Notes under the pieces: generated by a model | Databases searched by the model: none | What the model was told of the DNA's origin: nothing | What the model saw: the letters and a program-made list of their open reading frames with translations, nothing else | Shown here: positions 1 to 7,857 of the stretch, piece by piece | How positions within the stretch are numbered: position 1 is the stretch's first letter | How the letters are laid out: every line of letters starts with the position of its first letter | Made by a program: the position numbers and the translations under genes | NCBI GenBank assembly: GCA_000955785.1 | Contig: JYOD01000077.1 | Location: 1 to 64,000, forward strand | Origin: Burkholderiaceae bacterium 16 | GTDB lineage: Bacteria; Pseudomonadota; Gammaproteobacteria; Burkholderiales; Burkholderiaceae | Direction: 5' to 3' | Length of the DNA: 64,000 nucleotides

Positions 1-20
1 AGTACAAGGACTACGTTTGA
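1..20 (+). CDS. C-terminal end of an upstream gene, possibly xsc
   Basis: The first bases read in frame as a short tail ending Tyr-Lys-Asp-Tyr-Val and a TGA stop at 18-20. Only six codons are visible, so the product cannot be identified from sequence. A gene 77 bp before pta and tauE is commonly sulfoacetaldehyde acetyltransferase (xsc) in Burkholderiales. That identification is inference from context only. Confidence 0.35.
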
Positions 21-31
21 GCCAGTGAAGT

Positions 32-72
32 AGCGGACGTCTGGCCGGAAGCGGCGTCCGCTGCTTCCGGCC
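32..72 (+). promoter_or_regulatory. Two overlapping perfect inverted repeats before pta
   Basis: Bases 32-39 (AGCGGACG) are the exact reverse complement of 55-62. Bases 43-52 (GGCCGGAAGC) are the exact reverse complement of 63-72. The two stems interleave, so a transcript can form an 8-bp or a 10-bp hairpin but hardly both. They lie in the short space between the upstream stop and the pta start. They could be an attenuator-like switch, an mRNA-processing structure, or nested DNA operators; which is unknown. Confidence 0.55.
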
Positions 73-97
73 ATATTCCATTCTGAGCGACCCCATC

Positions 98-1138
98 ATG
101 AAAGCGATCAACCGCATTATCGAGCGCGCACGCGCGGCGCCCCAGCGCATCGTGCTGTGCGAGGCAGAGGACCCACGCATCCTGCAGGCGGCGCAACGCG
201 CCACGCGCGAGGGCACGGCACGCATTATGCTTGTGGGCGATGCCGCGCGCATCCGCCAGGCCGCCGCCGGCGCGGACATCGGCCTTGCCGGCATGGACGT
301 GATCGACCCGGCCAGCTCCGCGCTCACGCCGTCCTTCGCGCAGAAGCTGTTCGCACTGCGGGCAAAGAAGGGCATGACACTGGAAGACGCCAGGCGCGAG
401 GTGCTCAAACCCCTGTGCTTTGCCAACCTGATGGTGCGCCTGGGCCACGCGGACGGCTCCGTGGCCGGCGCGGTGCACACCACCGCCGACGTGGTGCGCA
501 CCGCCATCCAGGTCATCGGCATCCACCCTGCGTTCAAGCTGGTGTCGAGCTTTTTCCTGATGATGTTGTGCGAGCCCTTCCACGCACTGAAGGGCGGGCT
601 GATCTTTTCCGATTGCGGGCTGGTGGTGGACCCCGATGCCGGCGAACTGGCCGAGATCGCGATGGCGGCGGCCGACAGCGCGCAAAGCCTGCTGATGGAC
701 ACGCCGCGCGTGGCGATGCTGTCGTTCTCCACCAGCGGCAGCGCGCGGCATGCGGCCGTCGACAAGGTAGTGGAGGCCACGCGCCTCGTCACTGCGCAGC
801 GGCCTGGCCTGGCGATCGACGGCGACGTGCAGCTCGACGCCGCCATCGTTGCCGAAATCGCCATGAAGAAGATCGAGCACTCCAGGGTGGAGGGCCGCGC
901 CAACGTGCTGGTGTTCCCCAGCCTGGAAGCCGGCAATATCGGCTACAAGCTGGCCGAGCGCGTGGGCGGCGCCAAGGCGATCGGGCCCTTGCTGCAAGGC
1001 TTGCAGAAGCCGGCCAACGATCTCTCGCGCGGCTGCAGCGCGGACGATGTGTTCTATGTGATTGCCGTAACGGCAGTGCAGGCGCAAGCCGCCGCGCAAG
1101 CCCGGACGGAAGCCCCGATGGCCGCGCAACTGTCATGA
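98..1138 (+). CDS. pta: Phosphate acetyltransferase
   Basis: A 346-residue cytoplasmic enzyme expected to convert acetyl phosphate and CoA to acetyl-CoA and phosphate. The length and the whole-protein pattern fit the short, single-domain Pta/phosphotransbutyrylase family, including the early LCEAEDPRIL strand, the GSVAGAVHTTADVVRTA segment and the C-terminal NVLVFPSLEAGNIGYKL motif. The long N-terminal regulatory domain of E. coli Pta is absent. The start is the first ATG after the upstream stop. The stop overlaps the start of the tauE-type gene (ATGA), suggesting translational coupling. Next to a sulfonate exporter, the likely job is to capture acetyl phosphate released by sulfoacetaldehyde acetyltransferase (Xsc); that link is inference because Xsc itself is not in the window. 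Confidence 0.9.
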   Translation: MKAINRIIERARAAPQRIVLCEAEDPRILQAAQRATREGTARIMLVGDAARIRQAAAGADIGLAGMDVIDPASSALTPSFAQKLFALRAKKGMTLEDARREVLKPLCFANLMVRLGHADGSVAGAVHTTADVVRTAIQVIGIHPAFKLVSSFFLMMLCEPFHALKGGLIFSDCGLVVDPDAGELAEIAMAAADSAQSLLMDTPRVAMLSFSTSGSARHAAVDKVVEATRLVTAQRPGLAIDGDVQLDAAIVAEIAMKKIEHSRVEGRANVLVFPSLEAGNIGYKLAERVGGAKAIGPLLQGLQKPANDLSRGCSADDVFYVIAVTAVQAQAAAQARTEAPMAAQLS

Positions 1139-1896
1139 CCGCTGACCACTTGCTGCCGCTGCTCGCACTGATGGGCGCGGCAAGTTACTTCCAGACGGTA
1201 ACCGGCTTTGGCCTCGGCATGATCGTGATGGGCGCGACCAGCGGGCTGGGCCTGGCGCCGGTCGCCACCGTCGCCACGCTGGTGAGCCTGGTGACGCTGG
1301 CCAACAGCGCGGTGGCGTTGCCGGGCAAGATGCACCATATCGACTGGCGTGCCGTCGCCGCGGCCACGCTGGGCATCCTGCCTTCCGTGGTGGCCGGCGT
1401 GCTGATACTCGACTACCTGAGCAGCGCCGCCTCCGGCATCCTGCAGGTGCTGCTCGGCGCGGTGGTCCTGTACGGCGGCCTGAGCGCCGCACTGCGCCCT
1501 GCCCCGCTGGTGCGGCGCTCCGGCGACCGCAGCTTCTTTGTCAGCGGCATCTTTGGCGGGCTGCTGAGCGGCATGTTCGGCGTGTCCGGGCCACCGTTGA
1601 TTTTCCAGTTTTATCGGCAGCCGCTGTCGATGGTGGAGATTCGCTGTGCGCTGATTCTTGTGTTCACGGCTACCTCGGTTACGCGGACGCTGTTCAGTGC
1701 GTGGCAGGGGCAGCTCGGCACCGATATCTGGGTGCAGGCAGCGCTCGCGGTGCCTGTCGTGGCCGTGACCACGATTGCGGCCCGGCGATTTCCACCACCG
1801 CTTTCGGCGGTGGCAACGCGGCGGATTGCGTTCGGGGTGCTGGTGGTGATTGGGGCGTACCTGATGTTGCCGGGGTTGATTGACCTCGTCACTTAG
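1135..1896 (+). CDS. tauE: TauE/SafE family exporter (DUF81), sulfite or anion export
   Basis: A 253-residue polytopic membrane protein starting at the ATG that overlaps the pta stop. It consists almost entirely of hydrophobic segments, in the repeated arrangement of the TauE/SafE family (two halves of about four helices). The first half carries YFQTVTGFGLGMIVMG and the second half carries GIFGGLLSGMFGVSGPP, the paired glycine-rich motifs of this family. Family members export sulfite, sulfoacetate or related anions. Following pta in one transcript, it most likely removes the sulfite released during taurine or sulfoacetaldehyde breakdown. Substrate is inferred from context. Confidence 0.82.
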   Translation: MTADHLLPLLALMGAASYFQTVTGFGLGMIVMGATSGLGLAPVATVATLVSLVTLANSAVALPGKMHHIDWRAVAAATLGILPSVVAGVLILDYLSSAASGILQVLLGAVVLYGGLSAALRPAPLVRRSGDRSFFVSGIFGGLLSGMFGVSGPPLIFQFYRQPLSMVEIRCALILVFTATSVTRTLFSAWQGQLGTDIWVQAALAVPVVAVTTIAARRFPPPLSAVATRRIAFGVLVVIGAYLMLPGLIDLVT

Positions 1897-1987
1897 TGGC
1901 TGAGACCCGCCGCACTCCCCGTGCGTTCTCTTATCTGCGGAAATACTTGTATTTTCCCCAGCGTGCGATATAGTCTCGCCCTCGCGT

Positions 1988-2064
1988 GCGGCTGTAGCTC
2001 AGTTGGATAGAGTACTTGGCTACGAACCAAGGGGTCGTGGGTTCGAATCCTGCCAGCCGCACCA
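1988..2064 (+). tRNA. tRNA-Arg (anticodon ACG)
   Basis: A complete cloverleaf of 77 nt. The acceptor arm GCGGCTG at 1988-1994 pairs with CAGCCGC at 2054-2060, followed by discriminator A and an encoded CCA. The anticodon stem CTTGG/CCAAG encloses a CTACGAA loop, giving anticodon ACG. The T arm contains the usual GGTTCGAAT. It sits alone between two protein genes and is followed by a terminator. I see no integrase or repeated tRNA tail nearby. Confidence 0.97.
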
Positions 2065-2084
2065 CCTATTACGTTTAGCAAATC

Positions 2085-2120
2085 AACGGCTTGGAGAATT
2101 TGAGTCTCTAAGCCGTTTTT
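2085..2120 (+). terminator. Intrinsic terminator after tRNA-Arg
   Basis: AACGGCTTGGAGA pairs with TCTCTAAGCCGTT (one G-U) around a short loop, and the stem runs straight into a T-tract. It lies about 20 nt downstream of the tRNA 3' end. Confidence 0.85.
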
Positions 2121-2359
2121 GCTTTTACGCAGCATTGCTGACGGGCCTTTGCGGGAGTCCTCTTCGCCAACGCTACACGTCGGCAACTTCGACGCGCGAG
2201 ACCACCAACGCGATATGATCATCACGGATCCCGCCAGGGCAACGGTGAAGTTCTGTCGCTCCTTGCCATGCCCCGGGCGTATCCCCGGCCGGCCGGGGAC
2301 AGTTGCCAAGGCCGCTCTAAGTACAAACCCCTCTTACCGTCGTCACCAGAGAGCTGAAT

Positions 2360-3238
2360 ATGCGCATTCCGCCGCTGAAGTCGATTATTGCGTTCGAGAG
2401 CGTCGCGAGAACGAAGAGCGTAAGCCGGGCGTCCGAGGAACTGGGCCTGACCGCCTCGGCGGTGAGCCATCAGATTGCCAACCTCGAGTCCATCATTGGC
2501 CAGCCACTCTTCTTCCGGCAGGGCCGGGGGCTGGCCCTCACGCCAGTCGGGGAGCAATACCTGCGCGACGTGACCGGGTCGCTCGCTGAACTGAACCGCG
2601 CGACCGAGCGTGCATCGAGCCAGGCTGAAGTCGACATTCTAAGGGTGCATTCGAGCCCGAGCTTCGGCTTGATGTGGCTGCTGCCCCGGCTGAAATCGTT
2701 CCAGGCCGACAACGGCGACATTCAGTTAAACGTAGCCTGCTCCTATGAGGACATCTCCTTCACAAGCGGCTATTACGACGTCGATATCCGCTACGGCTAC
2801 GCGCACTGGCGCGATCTGCAGGTCAAGACAGTGCGCAACGAGTTCATTGCTCCCCTGGCCTCCCCGGAATATCTTGCCCGACACGCTATCCGCACTCCGG
2901 CCGACCTGCTGGGCCAGCGCCTGGTTTTCTCCGAGACGCCTCTCGTCCAGTGGCAGCAGTGGTTTGCCAGATTCGGCGTCTCAGGCGAGCACCAGGCGTT
3001 CGACTTTTCCTTTGACCGCTCGTACATGTCGCTGGAGACGGCGGCCCTTGGCATCGGCGTGGCGCTGGAAAGCATGCTGCTGGCGTCGGTCCATCTCAGC
3101 AAGGGGACGCTGGTACCGGTCTTTGACCCTACGTATGCCGTGGAGGTGGGCGCGCATCACATCGTCTGCCCATCCCAGAATGCGGACTTGCCTCGGGTAC
3201 AGCGATTCCTCGACTGGATCGACCGGGCGTTGAAGTAG
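2360..3238 (+). CDS. LysR-family transcriptional regulator, GcvA-like
   Basis: A 292-residue regulator. Residues about 5-65 form the LysR winged helix-turn-helix (SVSRASEELGLTASAVSHQI). The rest is the periplasmic-binding-like effector domain, with the GcvA-type pattern ILRVHSSPSFGLMWLLPRL after the linker and SLETAALGIGVALE near the C terminus. It reads toward the dehydrogenase-permease-transketolase genes rather than away from them. A perfect palindrome at 3319-3336 lies between it and that operon and may be its operator. The effector is unknown. Confidence 0.9.
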   Translation: MRIPPLKSIIAFESVARTKSVSRASEELGLTASAVSHQIANLESIIGQPLFFRQGRGLALTPVGEQYLRDVTGSLAELNRATERASSQAEVDILRVHSSPSFGLMWLLPRLKSFQADNGDIQLNVACSYEDISFTSGYYDVDIRYGYAHWRDLQVKTVRNEFIAPLASPEYLARHAIRTPADLLGQRLVFSETPLVQWQQWFARFGVSGEHQAFDFSFDRSYMSLETAALGIGVALESMLLASVHLSKGTLVPVFDPTYAVEVGAHHIVCPSQNADLPRVQRFLDWIDRALK

Positions 3239-3318
3239 GCATGCGGCCCATGCGGCTCACGCATGGTGCGGCGCACCAGGAATTCACCTCCTGGAATCAC
3301 ATCTCTCATCTGAAAATT

Positions 3319-3336
3319 TCTCAGCAATAGCTGAGA
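3319..3336. promoter_or_regulatory. Perfect palindrome upstream of the dehydrogenase operon
   Basis: TCTCAGC and GCTGAGA are exact inverted arms around AATA. The site is about 70 bp upstream of the short-chain dehydrogenase start and 80 bp after the LysR stop. Position and symmetry suit an operator for the neighbouring LysR protein, but the regulator-site pairing is inferred. Confidence 0.5.
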
Positions 3337-3406
3337 CGGACTGCGTTGATCGGAGCCGCGCGAGGCACCAGACTCGAACCATCATTTCAACAGTCAGGAG
3401 ACAGAC

Positions 3407-4156
3407 ATGATGCTCGAGAACAAGGTTGTGATCGTGACCGGTGCCGCATCCCCCCGCGGTATCGGCAAGGCAACGGCAAGCGCGCTGGCCGCGCAAGGCG
3501 CCAGGGTAGTCATATTGGATCTGCGGCAGGCAGACGCAGAGCGGGCGGCACTGGACCTTGGCGAAGATCACCTCGGCATCGCATGCGATGTCACGGACCG
3601 CGCGGCCTGCCAACTGGCCGCGCGCGCCGCCTTCGAAAAATACGGGCGCATCGATGGCCTGATCAATAACGCCGGCATTACGCAGCCCCTGCGGACCCTG
3701 GACATCCAGCCAGCCAACTTCGATGCCGTCGTCGATGTGAACCTGCGCGGCACGCTCTACATGTCGCAGGCCGTCATCCCTCAAATGAAGGCGCAGAGGC
3801 ACGGCAGCATCGTTTGCATGTCGTCTGTTTCCGCCCAACGTGGCGGCGGCATTTTTGGCGGTCCGCACTACAGCGCGGCGAAAGCGGGCGTGCTTGGCCT
3901 CGCACGCGCCATGGCCCGGGAATTTGGCGGCGACCACATTCGCGTCAACTCCATTACGCCAGGCCTGATCCAGACGGACATCACCGGCGACAAGCTTACG
4001 CCGGAAATGCGGGCCGACATCATCAAAGGCATTCCGCTGGGGCGTCTCGGCGATGCCGCCGATGTGGCCAACGCCTGCCTCTTCCTGATCAGCGATCTGT
4101 CCGCCTACCTGACGGGCATCACACTCGACGTCAATGGCGGGATGCTGATTCACTGA
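3407..4156 (+). CDS. Short-chain dehydrogenase/reductase (classical SDR)
   Basis: A 249-residue NAD(P)-dependent oxidoreductase. It has the cofactor-binding glycine motif TGAASPRGIG near residue 12, NNAG near residue 87, the catalytic Ser in SSVSAQ, and Tyr/Lys in YSAAK. The C-terminal DVNGG is typical of FabG-like SDRs. Asp in VILDLR after the second beta strand suggests preference for NAD(H). The start is preceded by AGGAGA. It is the first gene of a run with an MFS permease and two transketolase subunits, so it probably oxidises or reduces a polyol or ketose entering that route. The substrate is not identifiable. Confidence 0.9.
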   Translation: MMLENKVVIVTGAASPRGIGKATASALAAQGARVVILDLRQADAERAALDLGEDHLGIACDVTDRAACQLAARAAFEKYGRIDGLINNAGITQPLRTLDIQPANFDAVVDVNLRGTLYMSQAVIPQMKAQRHGSIVCMSSVSAQRGGGIFGGPHYSAAKAGVLGLARAMAREFGGDHIRVNSITPGLIQTDITGDKLTPEMRADIIKGIPLGRLGDAADVANACLFLISDLSAYLTGITLDVNGGMLIH

Positions 4157-4235
4157 CCGTCCCTCGACTGCCGCCTTCACCTGGCGGAACAATCGGCGCA
4201 CTCGGGCTAACCCGGGGCGCCTGGCAGGAGACAAC

Positions 4236-5561
4236 ATGAAGACCAAGTACGCTTCGCCCGTCGCGGGCGATGTGATGGCGCACACGGATGCCGCCACCTT
4301 TGAATCCAAGACCTACGCGAAAGTGGTACGGCGCCTGATACCGTTCCTGATGCTCTGCTACCTTGGCGCCTATCTGGACCGGGTCAATGTGGGATTTGCC
4401 AAGCTGCAGATGCTCAATGACCTGCGCTTCAGCGAAACGATCTATGGCCTTGGCGCCGGCATCTTCTTTCTTGGATATTTCCTCTTCGAAGTCCCGAGCA
4501 ACATGATTCTGCACAAGGTGGGTGCGCGCAACTGGCTCGCGCGCATCATGCTGACGTGGGCCGTCATCTCGGCGAGCTTTGCGTTTGTCAGCACGCCCAC
4601 CTCCTTCTACGTGTTGCGCTTCTTGCTAGGCGTCGCGGAGGCCGGATTTGCGCCCGGGGTCATTCTTTACATGACCTATTGGTTTCCGTCGGAAAGGCGG
4701 GCCAAGGCGCTATCGATGTTCTTCATGGCGATACCGCTGGCGGGCATCGTGGGCGGACCACTGTCCGGCTACATCATGCACGCATTCCACGGCGTGCTGG
4801 ATCTGGCCGGCTGGAAGTGGCTGTTCATGCTGGAGGCGCTGCCATCGCTGGTTCTCGGCATCGCCATCCTGCTCTACCTGGACAACGGCATCCAGAATGC
4901 GAAGTGGCTCACCGAAGCGGAGAAAGCGCTCCTTGCGCGCAACGTCGCTGGCGACAATGCACAGAAGGTCTCGCACGTGTCGATCCGCGCATTCATCGCC
5001 GATCGCCGGCTCTGGCTGATGGCATCCATCTACTTCTGCGTCGTGCTCGGACAGTACGGCTTGACGTTCTGGTTGCCGACCATCGTCAGGAAAGCCGGCG
5101 TCGCGGACCCCTTGTGGGTGGGCATCCTTACCGCTTTGCCGTACCTGTGCGCGATTATTGCGCTGCCATTGGTCGGCTTGAGCGCGGACCGGCGCCGCGA
5201 GCGGCGCCTGCACCTGGCGATCCCGATGCTGGTGGCGGCGGCTGGCTTTGCGACGCTTCCTCTGCTTGGCAGCGTCGGTGCTTCGATCGTCTGCCTGAGC
5301 ATCGCGGCGGCGGGAATCCTGACGTCCTCGTCGCAGTTCTGGGCATTGCCCACCGCTTTGCTGGGCGGCATGTCGGCAGCGGCCGGGATCGCCGCCGTCA
5401 ACTGCTTCGCGAACCTTGCCGGCTTCTTTTCCCCGGCCATCGTAGGCTGGCTCAACGACCTGACCGGAAAATCGACGGCCGGCCTGATCTTTATCTCAGG
5501 CGTCATCGTGCTCGGCGCACTGCTTGTCTTCCTTGTCCCAGCGAAGACCGTCAACCGTTGA
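4236..5561 (+). CDS. MFS transporter, anion:cation symporter (ACS) family
   Basis: A 441-residue inner-membrane permease with about 12 hydrophobic segments. The N-terminal sequence LIPFLMLCYLGAYLDRVNVG is the hallmark of the ACS family (tartrate, phthalate, hexuronate and sugar-acid symporters), followed by the VPSN segment after helix 2. An AGGAGA ribosome site lies 5 nt before the ATG. Lying between the dehydrogenase and the transketolase pair, it most likely imports the substrate of that pathway, probably a sugar acid or other carboxylated compound. Confidence 0.88.
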   Translation: MKTKYASPVAGDVMAHTDAATFESKTYAKVVRRLIPFLMLCYLGAYLDRVNVGFAKLQMLNDLRFSETIYGLGAGIFFLGYFLFEVPSNMILHKVGARNWLARIMLTWAVISASFAFVSTPTSFYVLRFLLGVAEAGFAPGVILYMTYWFPSERRAKALSMFFMAIPLAGIVGGPLSGYIMHAFHGVLDLAGWKWLFMLEALPSLVLGIAILLYLDNGIQNAKWLTEAEKALLARNVAGDNAQKVSHVSIRAFIADRRLWLMASIYFCVVLGQYGLTFWLPTIVRKAGVADPLWVGILTALPYLCAIIALPLVGLSADRRRERRLHLAIPMLVAAAGFATLPLLGSVGASIVCLSIAAAGILTSSSQFWALPTALLGGMSAAAGIAAVNCFANLAGFFSPAIVGWLNDLTGKSTAGLIFISGVIVLGALLVFLVPAKTVNR

Positions 5562-5605
5562 GCTTCTCCATCCCCTTGACCATCAGATCTACGCAGGAGA
5601 CGAAT

Positions 5606-6451
5606 ATGAATTCATCCTCATCCGAAGCGCCCGTGGCACTGCCAGAGCGCGCCTATCGAATCCGCAGGAATGCCCTGTTGATGGGTGAAGTGCAAGGCCA
5701 GGGCTATATCGGGCAGGCACTCGACATCGCAGACGTCCTTGCCGTCGCGTACTTCGGTGCCATGCGGTACCGGCCGGAAGACCCAGAGTGGGAGGGGCGA
5801 GACCGCTTCCTCCTGTCCAACGGGCACTACGCTATCGCGCTGTATGCCGCCTTGCTCGAAGCAGGCATTCTCCCGGCGGAAGAGCTGGAGACGTATGGCA
5901 GCGACGATAGCCGCCTGCCGATGTCCGGCATGGCAAGTTACACGCCGGGCATGGAGATGTCTGGCGGGTCTCTGGGGCAAGGCCTGACGATAGCCGTTGG
6001 CCGTTGCCTTGGCCTCAAGCGCAAGGGCTCCGATGCCTTTGTCTATACGCTGTTCTCCGATGGCGAACTGGATGAAGGCGCGATCTGGGAAGGCATCATG
6101 TCGGCGAGCCACTGGAAGCTGGACAACCTCATCGCAATTGTCGATGTCAACAACCAGCAGGCCGACGGGCCATCGACGCAAATCATGGCATTCGAGCCGC
6201 TGGTGGAGAAGCTGCAGGCGTTCGGCTGGTTTACGCAGCGCGTCGATGGCAACGATATCGAGGCGGTAGCAGCGGCATTCGATGCGGCGCGATCGCATCC
6301 GGGCGCGCAGCCTCGCATGATCGTTTGCGATACGCGCATGGGCTGCGGTGTTCCTTTCCTGGAGCAGCGCGAGAAGAATCACTTTATCCGCGTCGACGCC
6401 CACGAGTGGCAGCTCGCGCTGGAAGCACTGGAAGCCGGGAGGCAAGCATGA
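5606..6451 (+). CDS. Transketolase-like, N-terminal (thiamine pyrophosphate-binding) subunit
   Basis: A 281-residue half-transketolase. It contains the TPP/metal motif that begins SDGELDEGAIWE and ends about 25 residues later in DVNN, and the LLSNGHYAIALYAAL and GGSLGQGL segments of the transketolase N-terminal domain. The ATG at 5606 has GCAGGAGA eight bases upstream; an in-frame extension further upstream lies inside the permease gene and was rejected. The partner subunit follows with a 4-base overlap. Two-gene transketolases often serve specialised sugar pathways, such as apulose or sulfofructose cleavage, rather than the central pentose phosphate cycle. Confidence 0.9.
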   Translation: MNSSSSEAPVALPERAYRIRRNALLMGEVQGQGYIGQALDIADVLAVAYFGAMRYRPEDPEWEGRDRFLLSNGHYAIALYAALLEAGILPAEELETYGSDDSRLPMSGMASYTPGMEMSGGSLGQGLTIAVGRCLGLKRKGSDAFVYTLFSDGELDEGAIWEGIMSASHWKLDNLIAIVDVNNQQADGPSTQIMAFEPLVEKLQAFGWFTQRVDGNDIEAVAAAFDAARSHPGAQPRMIVCDTRMGCGVPFLEQREKNHFIRVDAHEWQLALEALEAGRQA

Positions 6452-7449
6452 GCAACGCAACCATGAACAAGCCGCGTCTGAAGACATCCGCAATGATCGC
6501 GTCGATTGCCGGAGAGGGCCAGGCGACCCGCCCTGCCCCGTTCGGACATGCGCTGGTGGAGCTGGCCCGCAACAAGCCCGACGTGATCGGCATGACGGCC
6601 GACCTCGGCAAATACACCGACCTGCATCTCTTTGCGAAGGCGTTCCCCGAGCGCTACTACCAGATGGGCATGGCCGAGCAGTTGCTGATGGGCGCTGCCG
6701 CCGGCCTGGCGCACGAGGGGGCACAGCCCTTTGTCACCACGTACGCGGTTTTTGCCACGCGCCGCGCCTATGACTTCATGCACCAGGCCATCGCCGAAGA
6801 CAACCTGGACGTGAAGATCGTCTGTGCGCTTCCCGGCCTCACGACAGGCTATGGACCAAGCCATCAGGCCGCCGAGGACCTGGCCTTGATGCGCGCGATG
6901 CCGAACATGACCGTCATCGATCCGTGCGACGCGCTGGACACCGAGCAAATGGTGTCCGCCATCGCGGCACATCGCGGTCCTGTCTATGCGCGGCTGCTGC
7001 GCGGCAACGTCCCCATGGTGCTCGATGAATATGACTATCGCTTTGAACTTGGCAAGGCAAAATTGCTGCGCGACGGCGCTGAGGTGCTCGTTATCTCGTC
7101 GGGCATCATGACAATGCGCGCGCTCGAATTCGCCAAGGCGCTGGAAGCAGATCACGTGGGCGTTGGCGTGCTGCACGTGCCGACGATCAAACCCCTTGAC
7201 ACCGAAGCCATCGTGCGAGAGGCAAAGCGCTCTGGCCGGCTCGTCGTCGTCGCCGAGAACCATACCGTAGTCGGCGGTCTTGGCGAAGGCGTGGCAGCTG
7301 CGCTGATGCGCGCGGGCGTTAGCGCGCCTTTCCGGCAGATTGGCCTTCCGGACGCGTTCCTCGACGCTGGCGCACTGCCTACGTTGCACGATCGCTATGG
7401 CATTTCGGCCAACGTCATGGCGGCGACCATCAAGGGCTGGCTAGGCTGA
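6448..7449 (+). CDS. Transketolase-like, C-terminal (pyrimidine-binding) subunit
   Basis: A 333-residue partner of the preceding gene; its ATG overlaps the upstream TGA, with GGGAGG before it. It carries the DXS/transketolase central-domain features ADLGKYTDLHLFAKAFPERY, the catalytic Glu in GMAEQLLMG, and FVTTYAVFATRRAYDF, followed by a C-terminal domain with VVVAENHTVVGGLG. Together the two subunits should form an active transketolase that moves a two-carbon ketol unit. No sugar kinase is encoded alongside, so the donor may be unphosphorylated or phosphorylated elsewhere. Confidence 0.9.
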   Translation: MSNATMNKPRLKTSAMIASIAGEGQATRPAPFGHALVELARNKPDVIGMTADLGKYTDLHLFAKAFPERYYQMGMAEQLLMGAAAGLAHEGAQPFVTTYAVFATRRAYDFMHQAIAEDNLDVKIVCALPGLTTGYGPSHQAAEDLALMRAMPNMTVIDPCDALDTEQMVSAIAAHRGPVYARLLRGNVPMVLDEYDYRFELGKAKLLRDGAEVLVISSGIMTMRALEFAKALEADHVGVGVLHVPTIKPLDTEAIVREAKRSGRLVVVAENHTVVGGLGEGVAAALMRAGVSAPFRQIGLPDAFLDAGALPTLHDRYGISANVMAATIKGWLG

Positions 7450-7505
7450 CGATTGACGAAAGGCCGCAGGCAGGCAAGCGCGGCTCGGCGGCGGTGGGAT
7501 AGCCA

Positions 7506-7630
7506 CCCACCGCCCCTCCCGAATCCACCGCACGATCTCCGCAAACGCCGACATATCCGGCGGCACCGACACGTCCAATGCAAGGCTGCGCCGACAATAT
7601 GGACTCGGGTCCAGCCCGACGCCAGGCACC
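7506..7630 (-). pseudogene. Duplicated C-terminal fragment of cobT
   Basis: On the minus strand this stretch encodes GVGLDPSPYCRRSLALDVS followed by PPDM-x-FAEIVRWI. The intact cobT at 61459-63177 ends with GLDLSPYYRRCLALDLSAPP and the same FAEIVRWI. The DNA also aligns without gaps over about 100 bases to 61475-61575, at roughly 80 percent identity by eye. Sequence upstream on the minus strand bears no CobT resemblance, so only the tail is present and no functional protein is expected. Confidence 0.8.
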
Positions 7631-7770
7631 CTATCCAACAGGGCTATCAAGGCTTGGCGTAGTACGGGAGCGAGCAAGTTTGACCATGGCGGCATGGTAC
7701 GCGGCCAGTCACGCCAGCGGAATATGTGTCGGGTCCGATAGTCCCTATGCGCGCGCCCATACGGAGCCGA

Positions 7771-7800
7771 CATCGTTATGTTAGATTGAATATAACGATG
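7771..7800. promoter_or_regulatory. ModE-like operator
   Basis: CATCGTTAT at 7771-7779 and ATAACGATG at 7792-7800 are perfect 9-base inverted arms around 12 bases. This closely matches the known ModE recognition pattern (ATCG-TAT ... ATAACGAT). It lies 57 bp before the start of a molybdopterin-fold protein gene, so molybdate-dependent control is very plausible. No modE gene is in the window. Confidence 0.72.
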
Positions 7801-7857
7801 ACGCAGCAAGGGCAAATAGCCCTACCACCAACAATGCAACCATCGAGGGAGATCGAA

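Noticed and set aside
32..72. H-type pseudoknot formed by both stems together
   Set aside because: The stems meet with no connecting bases at 62/63 and a loop of only three bases on the other side, too short to span stems of 8 and 10 bp. Mutually exclusive hairpins are more likely.
1988..2064. tRNA-Arg as integration site of a genomic island
   Set aside because: No integrase, no repeat of the tRNA 3' end, and an ordinary terminator follows.
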